Shown here: in pieces, positions 57,061 to 64,000 of the stretch
Numbering within the stretch: position 1 is the first letter of the stretch
Layout: each line of letters starts with the position of its first letter
Source: Xenorhabdus griffiniae
GTDB taxonomy: Bacteria; Pseudomonadota; Gammaproteobacteria; Enterobacterales; Enterobacteriaceae
DNA: 64,000 bases
NCBI RefSeq assembly: GCF_001028135.1
Contig: NZ_LDNM01000017.1
Location: 1 to 64,000, forward strand
Direction of reading: 5' to 3'
Notes under the pieces: generated by a model
The model's database searches: none
What the model was told of the DNA's origin: nothing
Seen by the model: the letters and a program-made list of their open reading frames with translations, nothing else
Made by a program: the position numbers and the translations under genes

Positions 57061-57861
57061 ATGGAAATTACCGTTGTTCAACTTGTGTTGATATTCATCG
57101 TTGCCTGTATCGCAGGTATGGAGTCAATTCTTGATGAATTTCAATTCCACCGTCCATTAGTTGCTTGTACATTAATCGGCTTAGTGCTCGGCGATATGAA
57201 AACCGGCATTATCATCGGCGGTACACTGGAAATGATTGCCCTTGGCTGGATGAATATCGGTGCAGCAATCGCCCCCGATGCAGCATTGGCTTCCATCATT
57301 TCAACCATCCTGGTTATCGCCGGCGGACAAGATGTCGGTGCCGGTATCGCACTAGCTATTCCACTGGCAGCAGCAGGCCAGGTTCTGACTATCATCGTCC
57401 GTACCTTAACTGTGGGTTTCCAGCACGCAGCCGACAAAGCCGCAGAAAACGGTAATCTTCGTGCCATTAGCGTCATTCACATTTCCGCTTTGCTGCTCCA
57501 GGCGATGCGGATCGCCATCCCTGCCCTGATTGTTGCGGTATCAGTAGGAACGTCTGAAGTTCAGCATATGTTGAATTCCATTCCACAAGTGGTCACCAGC
57601 GGCCTGAATATCGCCGGGGGTATGATCGTGGTTGTCGGTTATGCCATGGTGATTAACATGATGCGCGCAGGTTATCTGATGCCGTTCTTTTACCTTGGTT
57701 TCGTTACGGCAGCCTTCACTAACTTCAACCTTGTGGCATTAGGTGTGATTGGTATTGTTATGGCAATCCTGTATATCCAGCTTAGCCCTAAATATAATCA
57801 ATCACAGGCAGCCGCTTCTGCTGGCAATACTCCAAACGACCTTGATAACGAATTAGATTAA
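57061..57861 (+). CDS. manY: PTS mannose transporter subunit EIIC
   Basis: ManY (266 residues) is one of the two membrane components of the mannose permease. The signature GLVLGDMKTGIIIGGTLEMIALGWMN-like block (about 42-67) and repeated hydrophobic helices are typical of the EII-Sor/Man IIC family. In E. coli the ManYZ complex is also an entry route for phage lambda DNA and some bacteriocins. It lies 84 bases after manX. Confidence 0.96.
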   Translation: MEITVVQLVLIFIVACIAGMESILDEFQFHRPLVACTLIGLVLGDMKTGIIIGGTLEMIALGWMNIGAAIAPDAALASIISTILVIAGGQDVGAGIALAIPLAAAGQVLTIIVRTLTVGFQHAADKAAENGNLRAISVIHISALLLQAMRIAIPALIVAVSVGTSEVQHMLNSIPQVVTSGLNIAGGMIVVVGYAMVINMMRAGYLMPFFYLGFVTAAFTNFNLVALGVIGIVMAILYIQLSPKYNQSQAAASAGNTPNDLDNELD

Positions 57862-57874
57862 GAGAATGAACAAC

Positions 57875-58729
57875 ATGTCAGAAGCAACAAATATGGGTCA
57901 GAAAAAACTGACACAAAGCGATATTCGTGGTGTATTCCTCCGTTCTAACCTATTTCAAGGATCGTGGAACTTTGAACGTATGCAGGCAATCGGTTTCTGC
58001 TTCTCAATGATACCTGCCATTCGTCGTCTGTACCCGGAGAATACCGAAGAAAGGAAGCAAGCTCTCAAACGACATATGGAATTTTTTAATACCCATCCTT
58101 ATGTTGCGGCACCTATCCTTGGTGTCACTATGGCAATGGAAGAGCAACGGGCCAATGGGGCTGACATTGATGACGGGGCTATCAACGGTATCAAAGTGGG
58201 GTTAATGGGTCCTTTAGCGGGTGTCGGTGATCCCATTTTCTGGGGCACTGTTCGTCCGGTATTCGCTGCTCTGGGTGCAGGTATTGCCATGAGTGGCAGT
58301 CTGTTAGGCCCTGTTCTGTTTTTCTTCCTGTTTAATTTAGTGCGATTACTTACCCGTTACTTGGGGGTCGCTTATGGCTACAAAAAAGGATTGGATATCG
58401 TTAAAGATATGGGGGGGGGCTTCTTGCAGAAAATGACCGAAGGCGCGTCAATTCTCGGCTTGTTTGTCATGGGTGCCCTCGTCAATAAATGGACCAAAGT
58501 AAATATTCCGCTCGTGGTTTCTGAAGTGCCTGATCCCATCACGGGTGAGATGAAAGTGACTACAGTTCAAACCATCCTTGACCAGTTAATGCCGGGCTTA
58601 ATGCCCTTGTTGTTAACATTTGGCTGTATGTGGCTACTGCGGAAGAAAGTCAATCCGTTATGGATTATCATCGGCTTTTTCGTGCTGGGGATCGTCGGTT
58701 TCCATTTTGGTTTCCTCGGCCAGGTCTGA
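57875..58729 (+). CDS. manZ: PTS mannose transporter subunit EIID
   Basis: ManZ (284 residues) is the second membrane subunit of the mannose permease. The family blocks KKLTQSDIRGVFLRSNLFQG and GLMGPLAGVGDPIFWGTVRP are intact. The start at 57875 has AAGAGA eight bases ahead and matches the E. coli length; an ATG three codons earlier is too close to that site. The gene contains a run of nine G (58411-58419) coding the MGGG segment. Confidence 0.95.
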   Translation: MSEATNMGQKKLTQSDIRGVFLRSNLFQGSWNFERMQAIGFCFSMIPAIRRLYPENTEERKQALKRHMEFFNTHPYVAAPILGVTMAMEEQRANGADIDDGAINGIKVGLMGPLAGVGDPIFWGTVRPVFAALGAGIAMSGSLLGPVLFFFLFNLVRLLTRYLGVAYGYKKGLDIVKDMGGGFLQKMTEGASILGLFVMGALVNKWTKVNIPLVVSEVPDPITGEMKVTTVQTILDQLMPGLMPLLLTFGCMWLLRKKVNPLWIIIGFFVLGIVGFHFGFLGQV

Positions 58730-58811
58730 TATTCCTGCATGGCTTGAATATTCGGGGGAGGTTTACCTCCCCTTTTCTTTGTTAAGACAATAAATTAAAT
58801 AGGGATTAAAA

Positions 58812-59270
58812 ATGAGTTTGAATGATATTGTTCTGATCGTTTTAATTGTATTCATGCTCGCTTTTGCGATTTATGATGAATTTATTATCAATCAGCTCAA
58901 AGGAAAAACGCTGTTAAATATCAAACTCAAAAGAAAGCAACGAATTGATGCGCTGATATTTATCATTTTGATTGCTATTATTATTTACAATAATGTCACA
59001 TTACATGGCAGTCAGTTCACGACTTACTTGTTAACATTTATCATCCTGGTGACATTATATTTAGGTTATATTCGCTCACCAAAATTAATATTCAAAAAAC
59101 AGGGTTTTTATTATGCCAACCGTTTCTTTTCTTATGAAAGCATTAACGCAATGAATTTATCTGAAGACGGCATTCTTATGATGGATTTAGAGCAAAACAA
59201 AATATATGTATCCGTCACAAAGCTGGATGACTTAGAAAAAATTTATCAATTTCTGGTTAACAACAGATGA
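58812..59270 (+). CDS. yobD: UPF0266 membrane protein YobD
   Basis: YobD (152 residues, the same as E. coli) is a small inner-membrane protein (DUF986) of unknown function. Three hydrophobic segments lie at about 5-24, 45-62 and 67-85. The cytoplasmic tail has AMNLSEDGILMMDLEQ as in the family. It sits between manZ and mntP, as in E. coli. A short hairpin GGCAAAA / TTTTGCC near 59384-59400 could end its transcript. Confidence 0.93.
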   Translation: MSLNDIVLIVLIVFMLAFAIYDEFIINQLKGKTLLNIKLKRKQRIDALIFIILIAIIIYNNVTLHGSQFTTYLLTFIILVTLYLGYIRSPKLIFKKQGFYYANRFFSYESINAMNLSEDGILMMDLEQNKIYVSVTKLDDLEKIYQFLVNNR

Positions 59271-59343
59271 TTGCACTTGGCAGATTCGACTAAATAAGAT
59301 CAATAATTCATATTAGTCTTATTTCCCTCTCAAAACAGATATA

Positions 59344-59362
59344 GATAACGATAAGCATTATC
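59344..59362 (+). promoter_or_regulatory. Fur-box-like palindrome upstream of mntP
   Basis: This 19-base site agrees with the classical Fur box (GATAATGATAATCATTATC) at 17 positions, differing only at the sixth and twelfth. It lies about 90 bases before the riboswitch. Iron- or manganese-loaded Fur could adjust mntP transcription here. Confidence 0.65.
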
Positions 59363-59430
59363 ATTTTCATATTTAAAATTATGGCAAAATATTTTTTGCC
59401 TTTTATTCTTAATATGATATTGTCCGTCGC

Positions 59431-59690
59431 AGTCATTGGGGAGTAGCCTGTTCCAGAAAATTTCTGGAAAATTCGTATCAACATGCTCGTTTAAAATAAA
59501 ACGTGGTACGAATACCTAAAGAACCTAATAACGTCCAGGTTTTTATATTCCCGTTATATTTCAAGTGACAATTAACAAAGTCGCAGCTTGAAAGATACGG
59601 GAATAAATCGGTTGGCAAGACCATAGACACATAACCGCACCATTGGCTGGGGGGTATGTTATGTGTATATGGAATCACCCAGCCGAGGCT
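59431..59690 (+). promoter_or_regulatory. yybP-ykoY Mn2+ riboswitch in the mntP leader
   Basis: The 5' element TTGGGGAGTAGCC and the 3' element AGCCGAGGC, both hallmarks of the yybP-ykoY aptamer, bracket about 240 bases of leader directly ahead of mntP. E. coli mntP has the same riboswitch. The GAGG of the 3' element stands eight bases before the mntP start and must serve as its ribosome site, so Mn2+ binding can directly control translation. The long insert between the elements is variable in this family. Confidence 0.85.
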
Positions 59691-59696
59691 ATTTTG

Positions 59697-60281
59697 ATGA
59701 ATCTCTATGCAACACTTATTCTCGCGCTTGCCCTGTCTATGGATGCTTTTGCCGCTGCTGTAAGCAAAGGTGCCGCCCTTCACCGACCTCATTTTAGCGA
59801 AGCTATTCGCACAGGTATCATCTTTGGTCTGGTTGAAGCCTGTACGCCTTTAATTGGTTGGTCATTGGGCTTGTATGCCAGCCAATATATTATGGAATGG
59901 GATCATTGGATTGCCTTTTTCTTGCTCCTGATCCTTGGCTGCCGCATGATAATTGATAGCTTCAAACGTGAACCTGAAACTTCTTATCAAGCTACACCTC
60001 AACGCCATAGTTCAGCGGCATTGGTTCTCACTGCCATCGCAACCAGTCTGGATGCGATGGCAATTGGTGTCGGCCTAGCCTTCTTACAAGTTGATATTCT
60101 CCACACAGCCATGACAATTGGCCTGATGACTATGATTATGGCCACATTAGGCATGTTAATTGGTCGTTATATTGGCCCGCTATTGGGTAAAAAAGCCGAG
60201 TTGGTTGGGGGATTAATCTTAATTGCCATTGGCTTCAATATATTATTCGAGCATCTTAAATTATTTTGGTATGTGGACTAA
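59697..60281 (+). CDS. mntP: Manganese exporter MntP
   Basis: MntP (194 residues) exports Mn2+ across the inner membrane. It is made of two homologous halves of three helices, each with the ion-binding SMDAFAAA / SLDAMAIG motif (about residues 14 and 120). The start is the ATG at 59697, which begins MNLYATLI as expected; longer open frame upstream is riboswitch. Expression should rise with Mn2+ through the leader at 59431-59690. Confidence 0.96.
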   Translation: MNLYATLILALALSMDAFAAAVSKGAALHRPHFSEAIRTGIIFGLVEACTPLIGWSLGLYASQYIMEWDHWIAFFLLLILGCRMIIDSFKREPETSYQATPQRHSSAALVLTAIATSLDAMAIGVGLAFLQVDILHTAMTIGLMTMIMATLGMLIGRYIGPLLGKKAELVGGLILIAIGFNILFEHLKLFWYVD

Positions 60282-60329
60282 CACTATTATTTAACGTTTT
60301 TTACGTTGTAGTTTTATTAACTCAATTTA

Positions 60330-60361
60330 CTCCGGGATATATAGTTCGTTATATTCCGGAG
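60330..60361. other. Hairpin between convergent mntP and rlmA
   Basis: CTCCGG-G-ATATA pairs with TATAT-T-CCGGAG around an eight-base loop. No T run follows on either strand, so termination is uncertain, but its position between two convergent genes suggests that role. Confidence 0.4.
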
Positions 60362-60420
60362 AGTTGTTCCCTTGTCATCATACTTCTATGGTTTATAAGA
60401 TGACAGCAATTATCTTATTA

Positions 60421-61236
60421 TCAAATACGTCGATATACTTTTAACGTAAAATCGGCTTCACAATTAAGCTGTTCTCTCGCTATTAAATCCCTTTTAACTT
60501 CGTCTGATGCCCGCCAGGCAAAAGGCGTCATCTGCAATAAATTATGCGCTTGTTCACCATTTAATGACATTGTATAGGCCAGTGTTTCAGTTGAAATTAA
60601 TTCAAATTCTTCCCATTGTTCCTGATTTTCAGGATGTAAATGCACTTCCTGATAAATAAGCGCTTTCAATTGATACAAGTGACGAGGCCCTGGCGTTACC
60701 GTCAGAACAATACCACCCGTTTTCACCACTCGAGCCAATTCTGTTGCCTTGCAAGGGGCGTAGATCCGCAAAATACCATCCAATGAATGGTTCGCAAATG
60801 GCAGTCGATGGCTAGATGCTACGCAGAAATGAACATCAGGGTAACGCCTGGCACCATAACGAACGGCGATTTTCGCCACATCTAATCCATACACCGCCAG
60901 TTTCCGGTGTGGATTCAACTGTTCCTGAACTGCGGCGGTGTAATAACCTTCGCCGCAACCAATATCCAGCAAAGTTTCAGCACTTTCTGGTAAATATTCC
61001 CCAAGTAACTCCACCGTTTTTTGTTGCAGAGCCTGATAATGACCTGAATGCAAAAACGCCCTTCTCGCCTGCATCATCTCCACACTATCCCCAGGTTCTT
61101 TTGAGCGTTTATGCTGAACGGGCAGTAAATTGACGTACCCTTCTTTTGCACAATCAAACTGGTGATTGTTTTCACAACGCCATTGGTGGTTTGCAAACAA
61201 TAAGGATGAGTGACATAAAGGACATTGATAAGACAT
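60421..61236 (-). CDS. rlmA: 23S rRNA (guanine-745-N1)-methyltransferase
   Basis: RlmA (271 residues, E. coli about 269) methylates G745 of 23S rRNA. The N-terminal zinc-binding cluster (CPLCHSSLL, CENNHQFDCAKEGYVNLL) is followed by the S-adenosylmethionine motif LLDIGCGEGYYT (about residue 89) and a Rossmann-fold core. It is convergent with mntP, as in E. coli. Confidence 0.96.
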   Translation of the reverse strand: MSYQCPLCHSSLLFANHQWRCENNHQFDCAKEGYVNLLPVQHKRSKEPGDSVEMMQARRAFLHSGHYQALQQKTVELLGEYLPESAETLLDIGCGEGYYTAAVQEQLNPHRKLAVYGLDVAKIAVRYGARRYPDVHFCVASSHRLPFANHSLDGILRIYAPCKATELARVVKTGGIVLTVTPGPRHLYQLKALIYQEVHLHPENQEQWEEFELISTETLAYTMSLNGEQAHNLLQMTPFAWRASDEVKRDLIAREQLNCEADFTLKVYRRI

Positions 61237-61270
61237 AACATTTCAACGAATAGGAAAAATCAGGGGCATA

Positions 61271-61348
61271 CTATACTCGATAAACTTCAAGTTGCAATCC
61301 GCAAGACGACGCGAGGCCTTATATTTCCCCGCTGCGCGGGGGAAAGTA
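61271..61348 (-). repeat. Dispersed palindromic repeat, copy 4 (truncated)
   Basis: In the inverted orientation this copy has one full outer arm (AACTTCAAG), the GCAATCCGCAAGACGACGCG block and the central hairpin, but sequence similarity stops just after the hairpin, so the other about 30 bases are missing. It lies between rlmA and the uhpC stop. Confidence 0.85.
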
Positions 61349-61421
61349 GAAGAAAAAGAGTATGTTTCAGGAAAATATGACTGCGAATTCCGGGATATTT
61401 TTCATTAAATTAACTTAACCA

Positions 61422-62750
61422 TCAATCCTGCATCCTCTGGCTAGAAAACTGGGCTTGCAGGAATGGCAATAATAACAAACCTATCATTACTGCACAGACA
61501 GAAATGGTAATAAATAACCCGGTCCAATGGTAATACTTCAAAATAATCGCAGAAGGGTAACCGGCAAGTGCAGCGCCCGTATAAGCAAAGAGTCCAACAA
61601 ACCCCGTTGCCGCCCCCGCAGAATCTTTATGAGAACATTCCGCAGCCGCCATACCAATTAATAATTGTGGACCAAAAACGAAAAAACCAATCGTGAAAAA
61701 GCCAATTGACTGAAAAATCAAATCAGTCACCGGCATCAACCATAAAGCCGCTACCGATAAGAAAATACCCATCGCAAATAGCAAGTTCATCGGCCCACGA
61801 TTACCGCCAAACACTTTATCTGATCCCCAGCCCGCCACCAGTGAGCCTGTAAATCCCCCCACTTCAAACAGTGACAATACCGCATTTGCACTCACTAAAT
61901 CATAATGATGATATTCTGTCAGATAGAGGTTTCCCCAATCGTTAATCACCGTACGGACGAGATAGACCAACACGTAACTCAGTGAAAGCAACCAAATATA
62001 TTTATTGCAAAAAACATAGGTTTTCAGTATTTCTTTGGGGGTTAGCTCTTGTCCTTGATTTTCCTGTATCTTTTCTAAATGATCATTACGAAATTGACCA
62101 ACGGTTGGTAATCCCATTGTTGCAGGCTTATCACGTAGCCGCCAACATAAAAATATCCCAGCCAAAATACCTAAACAGCCCGGCACAATAAATCCTTCTC
62201 GCCAGCTAAAATGTAATGTTAAGAAACTGACAAACAACGCAACCAAAGCACTCCCTATATGGTGTGATGTATTCCATATAGACCACCAAAAACCACGCTC
62301 TGAGCGAGAATACCAACTGGTGAGCAGTTTGGCACAGGGCGGCGAACCCCAACCCTGAAACCACGCATTTAATATCCACAAAAAGGTAAACATCACAATC
62401 GAGCTGGACAGACCAAAAAAGATATTGATGATCCCGGTGGCAATTAACCCGCCCCCCATGAAATAACGCGGATTGGAGCGATCAGAGATAATACCGGAAA
62501 GAAATTTGGAACAACCATAAGTGATATAAAACAACGTGCCAATAAGACCGATTTCCCCCTTATCAAGGCCGAGATCGGTTATCATGGCAGGCATCGCATA
62601 ATTGAAACTTTTACGGGTAAAGTAGAATAGCGCATAGCCCACATAAAGACTCAGCATGATATGCAACCGCCAGTAGCGATACTGTTGCCGGATTTCTTCA
62701 TCAGATAACTGTTTGTCATGTACCGACTTGGATTGAGAAGAAGCTGTCAT
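61422..62750 (-). CDS. uhpC: Hexose-phosphate sensor/receptor protein UhpC
   Basis: UhpC (442 residues) is a transporter-like membrane receptor that senses external glucose-6-phosphate and activates the kinase UhpB. It is a major facilitator of the organophosphate family with 12 hydrophobic helices; YALFYFTRKSFNYAMP, LNAWFQGWGSPPCAKLL and FFVFGPQLLIGMAAAECSHK match UhpC more closely than UhpT. It follows uhpB by nine bases. No uhpT lies downstream in this window. Confidence 0.93.
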   Translation of the reverse strand: MTASSQSKSVHDKQLSDEEIRQQYRYWRLHIMLSLYVGYALFYFTRKSFNYAMPAMITDLGLDKGEIGLIGTLFYITYGCSKFLSGIISDRSNPRYFMGGGLIATGIINIFFGLSSSIVMFTFLWILNAWFQGWGSPPCAKLLTSWYSRSERGFWWSIWNTSHHIGSALVALFVSFLTLHFSWREGFIVPGCLGILAGIFLCWRLRDKPATMGLPTVGQFRNDHLEKIQENQGQELTPKEILKTYVFCNKYIWLLSLSYVLVYLVRTVINDWGNLYLTEYHHYDLVSANAVLSLFEVGGFTGSLVAGWGSDKVFGGNRGPMNLLFAMGIFLSVAALWLMPVTDLIFQSIGFFTIGFFVFGPQLLIGMAAAECSHKDSAGAATGFVGLFAYTGAALAGYPSAIILKYYHWTGLFITISVCAVMIGLLLLPFLQAQFSSQRMQD

Positions 62751-62759
62751 GACCGTATC

Positions 62760-64000
62760 TTAAAGTTTAGGCAGGATGATAGACAAATCCGTCCCCGAAG
62801 GAGTCGAATCACCTTGTCGTTTTCCACTGTGAATTGAGAACGTCCCACCCAGCGCCTGCACACGCTCCCGCATACCACGCAAGCCAAACCCTTTCATATG
62901 ATCTTCAAATTTACAGCCAATACCATTATCCCTGATCAATAAGTGGATCATTCCGCTGATGGAAAAATGTAATTCAATACAATCCGCTTGAGCATATTTC
63001 ACGGCATTATTCAGTGCTTCCTGACAAAGGCGATATAACGTAATTTGGGTGGTGTCACTGAGTTGCGCAATGGTCATAGCTGAATCCGTTTCCCAATAAA
63101 CTGCTACCAATATGCCATGGGACTCAAATTCCATATCCCGCAATAATTGCTCAACCGCCTCTTTCAAACCGAGGTCATCAAGAATTTTAGGCCGTAGCCG
63201 GCTAAGTAACCCTTTAGTTGTATCATAAACATTGAGGGATAACGATTCGATAGTTTTCGCACAATTAGCACTAATCGGTGCGACTTCTACCCGCTGAATA
63301 ATATTGGCCTGCGTACGAATAGCCGTAATATTCTGACCAATTTCATCATGCAGTTCACGTGCAATTTCCCGCCTTACCGACTCTTCTGCTTTCACCAATT
63401 GGCGGGACAAACTGTGATTACAATGAAGTTGACGCTTTAGCTGTGCATTAAGGTCACGCTGACGCTGCACCGCCATTCCCAGCATGATCCCCGTTAACGT
63501 TTGAGCCAACAGTGATAACAAGAGATCCGTGATCTCGATATGCGAAACACCATTATTCGAAACACCATTACGCGCGGCAATCAAAGCAATGCTGTTTAGC
63601 AAAGTACCGATCACTGCGCCTTGCCAGCCGTAGCGAAAAGCCAGCAAGATAATAGGGATCGCCAGGCAAAACGGGGCAAAATAACGCAACTCATTCGGAA
63701 GACCAACTTGAAGAAAAATATTTATTATAAACAATGAACTATAAAGAATAATCTGTTTCAGATGAAACTGAATACGATGTGATACAAGATTAGCAGTCAG
63801 GGGAAGCCAAATATTTTGGAACAGGTAATGCCATACTAAGTAACACAAAGGGACTAACATGACACCCCCGGTTAAACTCACCAAAAATGCAATACTTAAA
63901 GCAGAATTATGATTACTGATCGCCGCGACATTAATCATGGAAGTTGCCAGAATAATACCAGCCATAACAGCAAATCGCTGCCATTGACTGCCACAATAAT
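62760..64000 (-). CDS. uhpB: Sensor histidine kinase UhpB (5' end beyond window)
   Basis: More than 410 residues of UhpB are visible; the frame stays open to the window edge, so the N-terminus is missing (E. coli UhpB about 500). Several membrane helices are followed by the NarL-type kinase region: phospho-His in REIARELHDEIGQNI, then a HATPase domain with EALNNAVKYAQA, DNGIGC and GFGLRGMRERVQALGG. It phosphorylates UhpA, whose gene would be expected further to the right. Confidence 0.93.
   Translation of the reverse strand, partial: YCGSQWQRFAVMAGIILATSMINVAAISNHNSALSIAFLVSLTGGVMLVPLCYLVWHYLFQNIWLPLTANLVSHRIQFHLKQIILYSSLFIINIFLQVGLPNELRYFAPFCLAIPIILLAFRYGWQGAVIGTLLNSIALIAARNGVSNNGVSHIEITDLLLSLLAQTLTGIMLGMAVQRQRDLNAQLKRQLHCNHSLSRQLVKAEESVRREIARELHDEIGQNITAIRTQANIIQRVEVAPISANCAKTIESLSLNVYDTTKGLLSRLRPKILDDLGLKEAVEQLLRDMEFESHGILVAVYWETDSAMTIAQLSDTTQITLYRLCQEALNNAVKYAQADCIELHFSISGMIHLLIRDNGIGCKFEDHMKGFGLRGMRERVQALGGTFSIHSGKRQGDSTPSGTDLSIILPKL

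Overview
The window reads as chromosome of an enterobacterium of the Morganellaceae, most likely Xenorhabdus (Photorhabdus is the alternative). This is inferred from P2-type tail genes of the xenorhabdicin kind, an 11.6 kb NRPS with dual epimerisation/condensation domains beside the flagellar cluster, and otherwise E. coli-like gene order (uvrY-uvrC-pgsA-tRNA, fliE-fliR, proQ-prc-htpX, pabB-nudL-sdaA-manXYZ-yobD-mntP-rlmA). No species marker was tested.

Region 1 (1-7640): the right end of a P2-like prophage or phage-tail bacteriocin locus. It has a Gin/Cin-type inversion site next to a reversed tail-fibre fragment, then sheath (FI), tube (FII), E with its -1 frameshift product E', tape measure (T), U, D and the late activator ogr. 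Two arrays of 11-bp-spaced repeats follow and probably mark the attachment region. It abuts the Gly-Cys-Leu tRNA operon.

Region 2 (7640-17100): tRNA-Gly/Cys/Leu, pgsA, uvrC and uvrY on the minus strand, a GFA-family protein, a small membrane protein with channel-like features, a divergent DMT exporter/LysR pair, and cycA. A tRNA-Lys(CUU) with a disrupted T stem follows, then the C-terminal stump of a tyrosine integrase.

Region 3 (17125-29005): flagellar export, basal-body and switch genes. fliE is divergent from fliFGHI, fliJK and fliLMNOPQR, and a sigma-28-like promoter lies in front of fliJ.

Region 4 (29319-41812): one NRPS of 3,879 residues, organised C-A-T-C/E-A-T-C-A-T-C/E-T. The last module has lost its A domain and there is no thioesterase. 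A strong terminator and an SDR oxidoreductase follow.

Region 5 (42088-51900): htpX, prc, proQ, msrC, the SdsR small RNA, the yebY-yebZ-copC group, ftnA, holE, pip, yebF and yoaH.

Region 6 (52000-64000): pabB, nudL, sdaA, the manXYZ mannose PTS, yobD, mntP under a Mn2+ (yybP-ykoY) riboswitch with a Fur-like box upstream, rlmA, then uhpC and a uhpB cut by the window end.

A family of about 105-bp palindromic repeats occurs four times in intergenic sequence (one copy truncated). Two of the copies show compensatory arm changes.
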